NCBI GenBank assembly: GCA_002633005.1
Contig: NMRA01000021.1
Span: 230,087 to 294,086, forward strand
Source of the DNA: Phoronis australis
Lineage: Eukaryota > Phoronida > Phoronidae
Length of the DNA: 64,000 bases
Reading direction: 5' to 3'
Below, one piece after another: positions 36,401 through 51,150 of the stretch. Both the position numbers and the translations under genes were made by a program. The notes under the pieces are model-generated. The model was not told where the DNA came from. It made no database searches and saw nothing but the letters and a program-made list of their open reading frames with translations. How positions within the stretch are numbered: position 1 is the first letter of the stretch; each line of letters opens with the position of its first letter.

Positions 36401-39400
36401 TATTAATGATCAATGATAAACGCTCATTCACCTTGAGGATACACAAAGTGAGGACTCTGAAAACATTGCTCAATTTAATCAACTGCCAAGTTTATTTTCA
36501 GACTCTGTTGACACAACGTGCAGGGTCCGATATTTGATAAATAGGATCAATGCCAATGTTCAGAATCAAGAAAATGCATTTCTCTTGGAATTACGGTGTC
36601 TCAAATTGTTGAGACTGCCCCAAACTGGAGAATTTCACAGTATGTGTGCGTGTGTATATTGTCGTGGTAGCTGTCTAGCACTGCCAATTTGCCTGCTGCT
36701 GTGTTTCCAAATCTCTCGGAAGATTTTCACGAAAATTGACAAATGTGTTCCTTTGGAGCTAGCAACAGGCGACTGCAACTTTTGCACAGATTCATCTACC
36801 ACAATGTTCCCTAATGTTGCGATAACCTGACTGAAAAACTGCGTGAATTGTGCCTCAAAAGTCATTACCTTTATGATAACCTTATTGCTCATCTTAACAC
36901 CCATTCTGTTGTGACTTCTGTGGTCTTCATTTGTGATCTTTTTTGCAGGGAGTCGTAAACACAATTTATTTGTCCATAATGTGTGTGTAAGATGAAGCAG
37001 TAAAGTCATCCCTTTCACCAGATTGAACCATAAACAGTATGAATAATAAAGGCAAACTGCTTCTGGCTATGCATAATTGAAAGCTTTCCATCCCAGTCAG
37101 TGGCTCTATTGCTGAGCAGTGGCCCATGTGATGGGCAAGCCTTACCTGAATGAAGTTTACTTGTGTAGATATACCATTATATAAACTTGTGTTTGATGAA
37201 TATTGGTGGACCACTGTTTTCATTTTGTTAGCTGTTGTGTGTGGTGAGTGAATTTATCTGGAGGGTTTGAATTCTGTGCATAATTGACAAGTAGTTTAAT
37301 TATAGGGGTGGATTTGAATGTGTGTATTCACTGTTTATTTGTCTAGAGGGGGTATTTAATATTAACAATAAGCATGGTTGTATGGTAGCCCTAGGCTCAG
37401 GATTCCTGCTCTGTGTGAGATGGAATGGTCATGTAGGGTTAGAAATTGAATTCTAACCTCACAAGTATATTTTTACTTTTTATGTTTGAGACTTGAAGCC
37501 AAGTCAACTGAAGACCTCTATACTTTCCATGGGTTTAAGCCCAACTCAAAAATAGCTGCAAGATTTTTTGTGCTTATTGCAAAGCCTACAAGCAAGTTTG
37601 ACAAACCCAGGAGCATTTTACCCCTTAGCTTGCACTGAATTTTGAAGCCTGTGATGGTGGGAGAACCCTTAAACATTTAATTCAGTAACAAGTAGACAAA
37701 TGACGTGTTCCTTGTGACACTGTTTTGGAACATTGAGAGTTGAAAGTGATTGTAAATTTCTTGTGTAAATAACTGCACATGATATTTTTTGTGGTCATGA
37801 TATCACAATTTTTGTGATTTTGTCGATGGCAATTCAACGCAGGAGTAAGGTGACGGAATGGCAGCTCGGCTATCCTGAGTCTGTTGATATTATTGGTGTA
37901 GATGAATTCATGAATTTGTTAAATTGAAACCTCCTTGCCAGTGGGTAGTAAAGGAGTTGTAAGGTGATGCCCATTTGTAAGATGATATGAGGTCTTTAAC
38001 AACCGGGGTAAATGTTTTGCTTTCCATTTCATCAGCATGCTGTTTGCATTCAACAACAGAGCAAATTTACATTAAATAACTGTTTATTTTGACAAAACAA
38101 CTGTTAAATGGGATACCTTAGCTGTAAAATCCGTGATCAAACATTTGTACACAAAAAGCTTTTTACGGGTCCACAATTGTTTCACCTAACAAGTGAGCTT
38201 AGACAGTCTTTTTTATTGATTTCAAAAAAGTATTTGATACCTTTGAGCAGGTGTGAAGAGCATTATTGTCTGAGTGGCAGCATTCATTTCAGATTTGCTT
38301 TAAAAGTAAATCGGTTGTCTTATGACCACGGTTTTACGTTTTTTGTGGTTATAATATATATTAAAGTGTAATTTGATCGGAATCACCTAAAACAATATTC
38401 TGACTTATGTGCTCCATTTGTACTGGGTGACCCCAATATGACATAAAGCTCAGCATGTATTTCAATATATCCCTGTTTACATGTCCATCACATGGATTTG
38501 TTCTGTCAGTGCTTGACCTAGTTGCAAGTCATTACCATGTTATCTGTCATTTGTGAAGACATTCGTCTTCGTCGTCGCATATTTCACCAAGAGATTGCTG
38601 GAAATCAGCTGATAACTTATCGGTGACATTATGGCACAGATACAGTGAACTAATATAATCAGTATTGAAATGTATGGCCACAAGGGATCCAATACAAATC
38701 TTCAGGCTCTTGTTAGTATTGCTTTGTGGACTATAGATCACTGGATTTCCCCATCATTGCATTATCTGTGCTCTTCCTGTTTAGTGTTGGCTTGGACTGT
38801 GGTCAAAGTGCTAATGTTGTGTCATGCATTAGATGGGTTTAAGTTAATTAATTGATGGGGCAGAATATGTATTTGTCAAGGGCCCATCACCAACTGAATA
38901 CAATCACCAAAGGGTAAAATGGGTAATCCAATTAGGCAAAACTTGAAGTCGGTCTTGATTGGTGTTTTATCGTGATGCGAGGCAGAAAATTTAATAAATC
39001 TTGCATAAATCTCATTTAACCAGAAAATGCCACTTCCAGTCATCCGGGAGAAATAGTAAGGTTGAATTTGTTAATCGACTAGGTTTCCACAAATTAAAAT
39101 GGTTTTCAGTCGTGACCCCATGACACATGGGGCAAGGTTCTGTTTGGCAATTAATTGTTTTGGGCATCACGTATTACGCTTGGCATTACATTGGTTTGAA
39201 CTATGATGTAAAAGGCTGGTGTGAATGGTGAAATCTGTCCCAAACTAGATCTGGGCCCACTCCTGCCAAGCTTTACGCAATACTCGATTGGAAAAGTTGA
39301 CGAATCTGCCATGTTTCGAGTTATTTCACACGACACAATTTGATCGATTTTCGATTTGAGTCTTGAAAGTTTTGTGATCACAGGCCCTGTTATTGACTTG

Positions 39401-42400
39401 TATTAAACTGTGAGTGATTCTCAGGTGATTCTCAGAAATTACCAAAACAACAAAACTTAAAACTTAACAGGGTTTACAAGAGTGGCGAAAACAGCTGTTT
39501 TTCAGTGGCGAAATACTAACGTTTTAGACAAACAGACGTGCTCACGTGCTGTCGGGGTAGTTTTTGTTAGCAGTTGGTTTCTTTCTTCGCCTGATCACCT
39601 GAGTGGCATAAGTAAATGTGGTGCCTTGTTTATTCACTGCAGTGATTGGTGAAATGCTGGGATGAAGAAAGGCCAAACTTGTCCTTGTGCCCGTCCATGA
39701 TTGTTTTATCCTTTTTGTTCTGTTCTTGCTTAAACTTGTTCCATCTTGGTATGCACCAGGGACTCATCTAGCAGTTGTCATGGCCATCATTGGGACGGCC
39801 AGTTTTAGAAAATGAAAGTTTAGGCATCATGGACAAGAGACTCAAAGATGGCCTTTTTTAAGACAACCTCGGTGAAAGCGACTAACAGCTAAGTGACGAA
39901 TTTGAACATTTCCTATTAATAAACTCTGTTGAAGGCAGCAATTCATGGTTTTAGTTCGATTAGTATTCAGACATAAATCATGAACTATTACCGTCTATTT
40001 TTGCCATAAATGTGGTGCTAACTATCGGCCACTGCTGGCAGCCATGTTTATCAAGGGAAAACCTCCCAATCCTCTGACCTTATACAGAATCCTTGCGTAA
40101 GGCGAATCCCGATTTGCGAATTTGGACTCCCACTTTTCAAATCCGAGATGGGATTCTGATGCACACTCATTGAACAAAGACTGGAAAACCTTGAAAATTA
40201 CACAAATAAACATTTTCCACGCTGGAAAAGTCATAGAGAACAAAGTTGCATTCATTTACGTATACTTGGAAACATGTATTAGCAAAAATTACTATTCATC
40301 AATTTTTTGTGGAAAATTGGAAACGAACATTTTTCCCTGGAAAGGTTGTGGAAAATGGCAATGCATTGTGACCAGGAACCATGTCCATGCTGATAATTTA
40401 TCACAATTTCTCATGGAATTCTCATTTCTGTGGGAACTTTCAATCCAACAAATCTCCTTTGTATGCACCTCCCATTATTTGCACCACATAACCTGAACTT
40501 TCTTGTCATTGTCATGTTTAAAGTGTTGCATTAACACCTGTATATGGACAATACAAAGGGAACAAGCAATTATCTTCACTTGTGTCATATTTTGATTGGA
40601 TAACTGGCTAATTACCCATCTCCGATGTTGTTTATTTTTCTCTTGTAATCTACTGCGTTGGTTTGCAAACTTTGTACCTTATGTTGTCAAATAAGGAATA
40701 CTGTTTTTGAAAGGAAAACACACCACCAAGTAAGACATGTTGAAGCTATATTGAATGCAAGTTGGTAATATGACTATTGTCTTGGAACATCCAGTTTTAT
40801 GCAATGACGAGTGGTACATGTTCCTCACAAAAAATTAATTAACCGTTATAGCTCTTAATATCAATGTAATGTTCATATTCATTGTCATGTTCAAAATTTC
40901 ATTCTAAAAATAAAGTAAGAAAATAAGCAATATACATAGACTCGTTGCCGTACAACTTTTCCTGTTCACCAGGATTCGAAATTCATTACCATTAGAAGTG
41001 CTTGGTAAGTTTGAGAAACAAATAGAAGAACGCAAGGCAATCTCAACCTTGTTTACTTTTAACTATGTAATCCCGCATGTAATTTTCATCCCAATTTCGT
41101 TTGCAACGCCTGTAGAGTACTATTTTAGCAAAACCAATAAAAGAGGTTAATTTCCAATCAATAGTTTTATATCAAATTCTGATGACTTAAGAAGTTATTG
41201 CCATGCCTTCAAAATATTTGTGTTGGCACTTTCTAGTACCTATTTGGTTATTGGGAATGTACCTGGTCACTTGGAATATTGAAAAACAATTGGCAACTTT
41301 GGATCTAGTTTTTGCCCTAAAAGATCCGGCTGGGCATGTATACATGTCACTCGGGAATCCCATCTGGTAAAAATAAGAAACGGGAGTTAGAAAATTCAAG
41401 TAGATTCTGTCTTTTTTCTCTGTGTAGTACAAGATCAGGACAGATTCAAGGGATGACTCATCATTCTATGTTAGATAGGGATGTTAAGTAAAGACCTGAC
41501 AGCACTGTCGTGAAGGGGTTTGGACAATTGCAAAAGAGAATGAAAAGTCAGAGTCACTTCTCACGGTCAACAATTTCGCTGGGCTTGAATGTTTTCCCAT
41601 TCAGCTAATCACGTGGGGAGGGGGTAGGGGTCATGCTAGTACTTTTAAAAAAATTGTGTGCTCGGAATAATTTGTGCATGCTGCAAAACTTTGCATACAT
41701 GATATCAAAATGATGAAGATTTTGTCAGTCATTACCCTGAAGTAATCAACAATTCAAATCGGTATGTGAAAACTGGGATAATTATTATTAAGATTGTTAT
41801 TGTTATAATTTTGACATTTGAAGTTTGTTTGACTGGGTCTAAAATTAAGGTCATAATTAAGGTGAGAATATATAAGAAATTATTTGTTTGAAATCAAATT
41901 ATGTAGTTTGCACTTATTTTTGCAGTTACAATTCCATTGAGTGAAATGAATCACATCTCTCTTTTGTATTTCTTTGACTTTCTTGCACTTGGAAGTCCAT
42001 TTTGACTTGTTATCTTTCTATATACTAACTCATTACTCCCCCATATGTCGTCTGTTTTTTCTCCACATCTTTACGCGACATTAATATAGGTTTAAGTACA
42101 TTTTAATAAAATTATGAAACATTGGTCATGTTTCTGAGACAACAGCGTTCTCCTAAAACAAATACAATTACCACGGCTACGATGCCCTCTAGTTATGCGT
42201 GTGCCGGTAAAGAAACATTTTTATTGTATCGCGCAGTGATCAATGCTAGAGAAATCAAATTAAGACCCTCATTTCAACATAATGTGAGCCTAGAAACGTG
42301 ATTACATTCATTATCGAAATGTTGTGAATTGTCATGGTAAAAATTGGAAGTATCCTATCATACAAAAACATTTGATGTTGTGGTGGATTTTCCAAAGCTG

Positions 42401-45400
42401 ACTGATAAGTTAATTTTTTTGTTTTACTTTTTAAGAATTCCAATCTGGCAAATTTTATCTAGAATTATTGTTTTATTCAAGTGCATTTTGTCAATTTTTT
42501 GTCGGAGTTAGGAGTTGCAATGAAAAAAATTGGTTTTGGGTTGAAACGAGATATAATTAACCGTTTGAGAAGTGATTTGTAGTGCATGGGGGAATCTCTA
42601 TCACAAGCGATTATGTCAATTTCCTCAAACAGGGTTGAGGGCTCAAATGTCATAGCTTAAAATTGGTGAAATTGCTTGAAAATAGAACGGGCATCCATAT
42701 GCTTCCTGGTCTAACTTTCCCCTGATAGATGTCAATTGAACTAAGGTGATTAGCATAATGCAATAAGACGTTAACCCGTGCACCCAGAGGAGACAAGAAA
42801 TGTCTTTTTGGTTAAAAAATGTTATCGGAGATACGTTGCATTTAATTAGCTCTAAGGGATTTGTATACTAAGGATTGACCCAATGTCAGAGTTCTGAGAC
42901 TTAGGCAGAATGTAGGAGATGTGGGGGATGGCTTTAAAGCTCTCCTTGAATTCGTCCCCTGCCACTCCGTGGGGAGGGAGGCACCTGTCCTGTTCTTAGT
43001 CATTAGATTTGTTCAAGACTATTGGTGTGGTCATCAGTTTTCCTTATGACCAGCACTCAGTTCCTTTTGTGTGGAACTAGGAGCAGGGTATTGACCACAA
43101 TAGCCATGATATTACTGCAATAAAGGGCTGAAATAAATTGCAGTATCCTACACTGAGAACTTCTGACAGCAAATTCATGAAGAAATGCGATAATAATTAG
43201 CCAGAAACAATGTGACTGAATTTGGTTTGTTGACCCGTATTTCAATAAAGATTGACTTGTTCACTCTCACGTTTTCATCATGGTTGATAATTAGTGTGCA
43301 GGTCCTGATGCTTTACAAAGTACTGTGTGAATGCTTAATAATGGTCTAGATTGATATCTGTATTTGGAAACTATTGTCTCTGGAGAGATATTCGTAATGC
43401 CAAAATAGGCTTCGTAACTTTTGGTTCTCTTGGGGTTCACAAGAACAAACAACTCTTGTTTCTTCTTAAGGCCATGATCAGCACATAAAGTGAACTGTTC
43501 AGTCCAGTCATCTAAATAATCCTTCAACTATGACATTGTCAGGTCTTCCCCAGCCCAGAAATTTGTTGTGATCAAAGTAATGAACAGTTTGAACCCAGTT
43601 TTATATCAAAGTTGTCCAAATCAAAAGTTAAGTGTTTTAAATATCACTGGTTCATGGGGCAGCTTCAAAGATATGTTGACTGTTTTTCAAAAAACATGTT
43701 CATCTGAATTTTCCTTAATTTTACGTAATGTTTCTCGTTTTATGATTGTAGCTTTTTATATGAAGACAAAATGTTGGCTACAAGTACTGTTATAAGTTTT
43801 CAGACAAAAGAATCTACATTGCTTATTTTTCATTGTCTGATTGTCAGTATTAAGAAGACTCCTTGAACTCGCGGCATGTTTATGGAAATATGCAGATTTA
43901 CTGTTCATGGAAAGCCTTCTGTAAATATTTGAAGGTGGGATTAAAACTACAGTTGTCTGGGCGTAGTCACACGTGAACGTATTACAGAGCAAAAAAAAAA
44001 CGATTTTTTGTGTGTTAACGCATATTATTCATATCAAAACGTGCTATTCCAATTATTGGAAAATATAGTTTTTAATATTTTCCTTCCTATATTAGCTCCT
44101 CGGCTAAGGTCGAGTATGTTGGCTAGGCCCGTTACAAAATGACATTACCATACTAAGAATGTGTTCACATGGTTTGAGGTCCTGATGTCTTGCTGAGGCC
44201 ATTTTGTCTCCTTGCTGCTGTATTCACAAACAAGCTATCTGTGCATTTCTGTTACAGCTCATGGGGCATATCATAGAATTCCATTCTATTGTCTCTGCTT
44301 CTGACTGTAGGGAACTGTTGACCATTAGCCATTCACTCAAGTTGGTTCCACAACATTTGTTGTTCTGGGGGTCTGTCTTATTCCAAAGGCAACTGCACCT
44401 AATCCCAGCCTTTCCTTTTATAATATGTCTCAGCTGGTTTAACCCTTTTGTCCCTGGTTGTTACGCAAACAAACAAGCTCATGGAGTTATCTTGAGGTGT
44501 GGGCCGAACCCATGGGCATTCTAGCTCCGTGGTCTTTGATGTTAGGCGACTCTCCTGTTGACTAGGTATATTGACTTGATACGATAGAACAGGTCTCACA
44601 ATGGGGCTATTCGGAGGCGAGTTTTTCGAATCGGTCTATGTTTTTTTGTCACTCAGTCTCCAGATGATTCATGGCGACTTTCCGTTGAGTCCAACTGGTG
44701 AACCGGAATACATTTATGTAATCATTTTTGTAGAAGCATGTCTGCGGTTATTGGCCGAGCTGAGATTATGAAGGACGTAAGACTGATTTGTATGTGAGAA
44801 TGCATTTCTTTTGATATGGTTAAATGAGTTTTTGAAATCTTGGTGATGACTTGCTAGTGGCCATTGTATTGGGAAACAATAAGTGTCAAGAAAGTCAAAC
44901 CTTGAGAAACAAAATAAAAAAGTTGGCAAATCATATATTTACTATTTGAATTTATTGGGAGTTTTTAATGATAATATTAAAGCATTGTCAAGTGAAGTCA
45001 AGTCATTACAAATAGTCCCTGTTATTGAAGGAGGTCCTCTTGGCTATGTTTATTTTCATCGTTTCCCAGTGGCTTTTAACTTTAACATATAGTGACGATA
45101 TTCCATGCACTCAGAACCTGCAATCTTTTGTTTTGGTTCAAACTAATTATATGATATAGATACGTTCTTGTTAATTAGTAAATTGCTATCTTAATGGAAT
45201 ATTTTATTAACCAGTACGACGCATCCAGATTCGAAAGGCTTTCTCATTAAATCTCCCAGTCATCGACCTGTGCGGTCTGCTTATTGCTCCAATATTACTG
45301 TTTTTTTCTTTCACTTGACAAAAATGTTCTTTAAAAGTCGATTTTCTTGTACATCCATCATCAAATGCTGTTTCTGTGCATTCTACAGTGTTGACACCAT

Positions 45401-48400
45401 TAAGAAACCATTGCAGTTGAGAAAAAATGTTGTTCAATTTGCCAGAGAAAAAATGCTGTTCAAATTGTTTAGCTATATCATGCAGCGTGAATAGTCTTAG
45501 TTTGTTAGCATGGTAGTTAGCAATACTTACACATGCACAGTACAGTCAGCATGGCACCAAGAATTTATTTCCTTGGATGCTCTTGCCTTGTGCGGTGGAC
45601 TGAGTGTCTCTGCTGTGTTCTTTTGTGGCTTTTATTGTGAGAACTGCAGTGTGATTGGTTTGGCAAATAACAAATATAGTAACTCTTGCCATTGTTGTTA
45701 ATTTGTTTCACCTTTCTTGCTTCACCTTAAAAACTAGAGTCCGTAATTGATCTTTATTAGTGTGCTTTTTGATTGGCTTTGTAAATTGTATAAAAACCTG
45801 CGTGAGTGAGTTTTACATGTAATTAATATTAGCATGTAAACGTCTCAAGAGGAAAATATTAAAACATAAAACAAAGATTTTTTGCACCATTTTAATTTTT
45901 GTGGGCTCTTAAATGTGGAAAACAAAGTGCGTGGTTTGGCGACTTCTGCACCGTCTAATTGGCCACCTCAAATGACTTTGTGTTGAGCCAAGTCAGTGTA
46001 ACTCTACTAGACACTTACAGTGGTCACGTTTTCATTATCTAAAATGGCTGTTCTCAAGTAGCACAGACCGCCGCTAATGGCATTCTATCTAACCGTTATA
46101 AGATCTTTTCTCAGGCTAATGTGCCCAATATCAAGGACTACTTAAAACGTGTGCAAATATTAACTATTACGTAATTTAGATTGTACACTGGTCATCGAGA
46201 TCGTTTGATACACGCTTGTTCATTGTATCCTTTCATAATAAAAATAGATGCATCCTGCCTTATCAAATAAAAAGAAACCAGTTCAATCTACAAATATTGG
46301 CGGTAAGCCAGTAAATCATGAGAATATTTTTTAATTTTTGTTTCAAATTCAAACATGTGCCTGGAACATTTCCATGGTCAATTTATCTTCCTTTGTGTCC
46401 ACTCATCTCACTGCATTTTTCTAGATGTTAAGACTATTATAATTTTATACAGGTACACTTTATATTTGTAATTAACTGGAATGAATGCCCCCTGTTGCTC
46501 ATGCTCAGCCTCTCACCCTCTCATTTTAAACACCTTGGGTCACACTAAAACTAGGTCACTTCAAGGCCTTGCATCCAGTATTTTTCTTTCTTCTAACAAA
46601 TCTACTGTGCCCAGTATATTGAGTTAGTGTATTTTTAGGACTGCCTGTTTTTGTTAATGTCTTAACAAGTGGGCAAATCTGTCGTGGTCATGGTAACAGC
46701 TAATTACTGGAAGTGACAGAGTTTCCAGAGGCCAAACAATAAACTTGTTGGTTATGTTGTTGATTAGCTTCATTTTGGGCGGCAATTTTTAAAGTTACAT
46801 GTTAGGTATGGTATCATTTGATATGTTCTGTTAAGGTTTCGGATAAAGTTGTGTTTGTATGATGTGCACTTTGAAGTTATCATTTCAAGTTAAATCGTTG
46901 ATAGAGAAATTCAGTCAGTAGGTAGGTTGTCATGACTCCTAAAACTTATGCTTTTGATACCAGCATGCACACAAATCATTTCTAATTCTAAATAACCCAG
47001 ATATCATTTCAGTGTGTACTTTCACATTCAGTACATTCTCTCACAGTTTCTATGCAACCAGCTGACAATATAGTTCTAGGGAGAAAATTTGTCAATGTTA
47101 AGTTTCAAAAATGGATTCTACCTAACAGACTTACTCCCTTGTTTGATGCCTTATGGGCACAGGTGAAGGTTAATTTCAACACGCTCAGTGAAGCACAACT
47201 CTGTCATGAAACTCGAACAATGCCAAGCTTGAAAATTAAAATTTACATCGCTTTGAACAAATTTCGAGATTTCACTGCCATGCATGCTGAAACGTTTCTG
47301 GGTCAGAGGCTGCAATGTGAAGGTATTTTGAAAATACTTAGGGGGTGTGGGTCTTTGTCTGTTGTGTTATGCTTGCTCTGAATTTAGAAATAAAGCAATT
47401 TGAATATGCTTTACTTCATTATCAGGGACATAGAACATATTTTTCACCTTCCTGTGTAAACCTCACCTTTGTTGTATTAATGGTTAGCAGTCGCAGTCAA
47501 AACAAGCTTTCCTCTAATTATTGATAGAATTTTGAAGTACCAATGTAATGGGTTTGTTACATTATGGTGCTATTTCTTTTTCAAATTTTGTGCACTTTTA
47601 CACAAATTGTAATAAGTTTGCAGAGTTACGTTAATGAAGCCTCTACTTATTAGAATATATATGTTGTCAAAAACATTTTCCTTTTCATAAACATGTTTTC
47701 AACCCTTCTAAAATCGAATAACATTAACCTCTTATTTTACCAATCATTTCTTTTAAAGGTTTTATCTCTAGTTTGAAATGCCTTTTTGTTGCTTTATCAG
47801 GTTACAGTTCCTTACTTTTTAGTATGAATGGGAGGCCATTTTGAACCAACTTGCTAAGTAGCTTACAGCCTCATGTTGGCGTGCGCGATTTGCAATCTTT
47901 TTTTCTACGTGATGATTAAAGGAAATGAAGATAACTACTTAACGACAATATTAAAGATGTCCGCCTGAGTAGAAAATGACTACATGCACTTGTGCCATTA
48001 TGAAAGGCGATTGAAATTATAAAATAGTTCACTGAGTCTCAGCATGTAGTCTCAGTTCTTGTAAAACTAATTTCTTCCTGGATTGGTGCCCAGCGATATT
48101 GCAATTAGAAGCCAGGAGAATTGATACCAGAATGATAACGCATTTACCACGACTGTGAACAAAATTAATACAACCAATATTTAAAATCGTTATTTTGTAG
48201 TGCTTTGCTAGAATCTTGAATGAGTTTAACCAGATGTCCTTTTAGGTTGCTACCAAGGAACTTATCGCAGCTTTATCTATTTGCTAATCTATTCATAAGT
48301 TATCAGGCTCTTAGTTTGGCCAAAGTGCATCACAGAGATTTTTTAGTTATTTTGGATTGGTTCTTTCCGTCTGTGGCGACACTGAACGTGTCGCCGTTTT

Positions 48401-50933
48401 AAATAATCCGGTTAATAGCCAAACTGCTTTTTGCGTAATCAAATTTTTTTGTAAAAGTTGTGATTCATAATTTTTCTCTGCTGCTAAGTAACAGTAATGG
48501 TGAACAGATTTGTAATGTGAAAAAACTAAATTTTTTCCTAAATTAACCCTATTGTATGAGACCTTAAATATGGACTAGAATATGCACATTATCATTCACC
48601 CAAATGAAGGTGAATTTGGTAAGTTTTGAATCATTGATAAATCTGCGTATTCTTATTCTACCGTAAAGACGTTGGAATGACTAGTAATGCATCATATACA
48701 TGATGAGTGCTTTTTTAAATATTGAATAATTGTTTTAACAAACCATGTTATGTAAAAACAACTTAGTATATTTTGGCAATTTTTTCTCTTTCGAATCGTT
48801 GATGTATGTTGCATTATGTCGCTGCTCACTGGACAGTAAAAATGTATCATCCATCTCTCTCATGCTGGTGATTTCATCTCTGTGTAATTAGTCAGCGAGG
48901 AGACTATTTCTTTCAATTTGATTTTTTGCGCTAATTGAAGTCAAGTCATCCTTAAATCCGAACACGTCGCAATGTCGTATTAGGTCTGAGTGGACTGCCA
49001 ATGTTGTTAGCTGTTTTCGTCTGTCTCGTCTTTGGCAGGGTCACTGAAACATTTCTCAGGAATGGAATCTTTGGATTTTGCAGTTGAACTGGGGTGAAAA
49101 CGATTACTTGATTAAATATTTTATTGTTGTTCTTTTAAGTAGGTGTTCCACTTAGTTTGATATGTTATTAGTGTTCATCTGATTTTTATTTCTTATGCCA
49201 ATTTGTATTTTTCACCGATTTTTATCTTTACTTAGGAAATTACAAATACATTTTCTTTTGATATTAAGTACTTAGTAAATCTATTTATCCCTGTGTTTCA
49301 AAAGGATTTCTCATTAGCTTGTATCCAAAATTGCTTGAAAATATAATTGGACATTCTGGTGTCTCAGATGTGGTTCTTGGGAGCACCTTCAACACACAAA
49401 TCCAAACAAAGCATTCCATTCACAATGGACCACCCTAGCGATTCTTCAAGACCTCTGCCAATAGGTGTGAGAACTCTTTAAAAAAATTACCCTATAAGAA
49501 AATGTCAAAGTGTCAGGCGGCTATTTTGCTTTCCTAATTTTTGTCTCTTATCATAACTAGCCCTTGATTCTAAAGAAGCCTGCCTTGTCAGCAGTCATTG
49601 TGTCTACTTGTGATGTGTGTGCTGTGATATTGCCAGGCAGTATGGTCCAACTTTGGGCTGTGACCTGGCTTGACACCAACCCCAACAAGTTATATAATAT
49701 GGTCACAGAGCAAACATGCTTGAGAGATGTGGAGATGTTAATGGCCAGGAATTGCTTTCTGAAAAACAATCACATTGTGGTTGTTGGTTGGTTGCTGAAC
49801 AAGATATTTGAACGTGTGATCCAATAAAACAACAAAATCAGTTGTTTTTTGATGTTTTTGTGCTGGCGTTTTTTTTTTTTGATGTTCTTGTGATTAAGAA
49901 AATTATTGGAGCTATTTTGAGCATGGAAAAATTGCATTTTAGGGTCTGTTATTAGACAAGATCTCTATAATCAGAATTGGAAGAAAAGGGAGCAATGCTA
50001 CAGTGTTCGAGACAGCCATGCATATATAAACATTTCCTGTTTTTTTCATGAAAAGGTGGTCTTATGGGTCACCGCCAACAGAAATGTTGTTTTTTGGTTC
50101 CACAAACAGGAGAGTCTGGTAGCCACGTCTGTAGTATGCAACCGAATCTGTTGGTTTTTCTGGCTAAAGTTAGATTAAATAACATTACAGTTGTGAGGGG
50201 TGTGGCATTTCGATGACTTCCCTGATTGTGTCCCCCTTCTTGCTTCTTCTGCTAAAAGTACATCTGATCTTGAAGCTGTCATTGCTCTACAGTTATTCTC
50301 CCAATCATTGTGTTGTTACGCTCTCATGCCGTGGTTTTCTTCAAAGAGGACATAAATGGAAATAACAGGAGTTTCTGTGAAAATTTTCCTTACAAATTCA
50401 TGGCGGACCTTTTCTGGTCACTGTGTAAAATTGTTTATAAAAGCAGTACATTTGTTTTGTCTTGTTGCATAACCTTTAGACTGCTTGATAAATGAATTAC
50501 CTGGTTTCCATGAATTTTACCTTTATCGAGGAATCCTACTAATCAACAGTGGGGTGTGTTTCAAGAGCAGAGTGTTACAACCCAACAACAATGTGGAAGC
50601 TCTCTTGCGCTATGCTCTTTTAAGACACTCATGAGGGACTTAATGTGGTAGGAAATCTTGGCTTATGGAATGGAAACCCATGAATATTTTTCCCACAATT
50701 CAATATTCCAGCATTGTGGTTTAGTGGGCTCCTCAGTAGTAGTCATTTCGCTTGTTTACGTTAACTAGTAAAGTTTACTAGTGTAGCACATGCCTTTCAC
50801 ATGATGATTTTGTGTCATCTTCCATTATCTTGCTTAGGGTCGATGGAGACTTGATGTAAGTCCTAATAACTTGAGAGTTGAGTGAGATTATGCAATATCA
50901 CACAAGACAAATGCAAGATCTTAAAAGCATTAT

Positions 50934-51150
50934 GTGAGTAAGCTGGTATTTTGTGAGTAAGCAAGTTCCTTGTGAGTAAGCTAGTTCTTTGTGAGTAAGC
51001 TAGTATTTTGTGAGTAAGCTAGTATTTTGTGAGTAAGCTAGTGTTTTGTGAGTAAGCGAGTTCTTTGTGAGTAAACTTGTTCTTTGTGAGTAAGCTGGTA
51101 TTTTGTTAGTAAGCTAGTTCTTTGTGAGTAAGCTAGTATTTTGTAACCTA
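50934..51150 (+). repeat. 19-bp minisatellite, about 11.5 copies, splice-donor-like unit
   Basis: Consensus unit GTGAGTAAGCTAGTATTTT. Unit starts at 50934, 50953, 50972, 50991, 51010, 51029, 51048, 51067, 51086, 51105, 51124 and a partial copy at 51143 keep exact 19-bp spacing. Variation is confined to TTCTT versus ATTTT and a few point changes (GTTAGT at 51105). Every complete unit but one carries GTGAGT, a strong 5' splice-site hexamer on the coding strand of MEIS. Confidence 0.95.

Noticed and set aside
36635-37018. 127-codon minus-strand frame as a nested gene
   Set aside because: No recognisable domain, a plus-strand frame of similar length overlaps it, and no promoter or splice context supports it.
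41615-41630. GGGGAGGGGGTAGGGG as a G-quadruplex
   Set aside because: Three G tracts of four or more but no clear fourth tract; too weak to call as a feature.
43291-43527. 78-codon minus-strand frame resembling a reverse-transcriptase fragment
   Set aside because: Lys-rich composition only; no RT motif such as YxDD or flanking retroelement structure.
48375-48395. GGCGACAC-TGAAC-GTGTCGCC stem followed by TTTT, resembling a bacterial terminator
   Set aside because: Eight-base perfect hairpins with short loops are expected several times by chance in 64 kb, and the context is eukaryotic intron.
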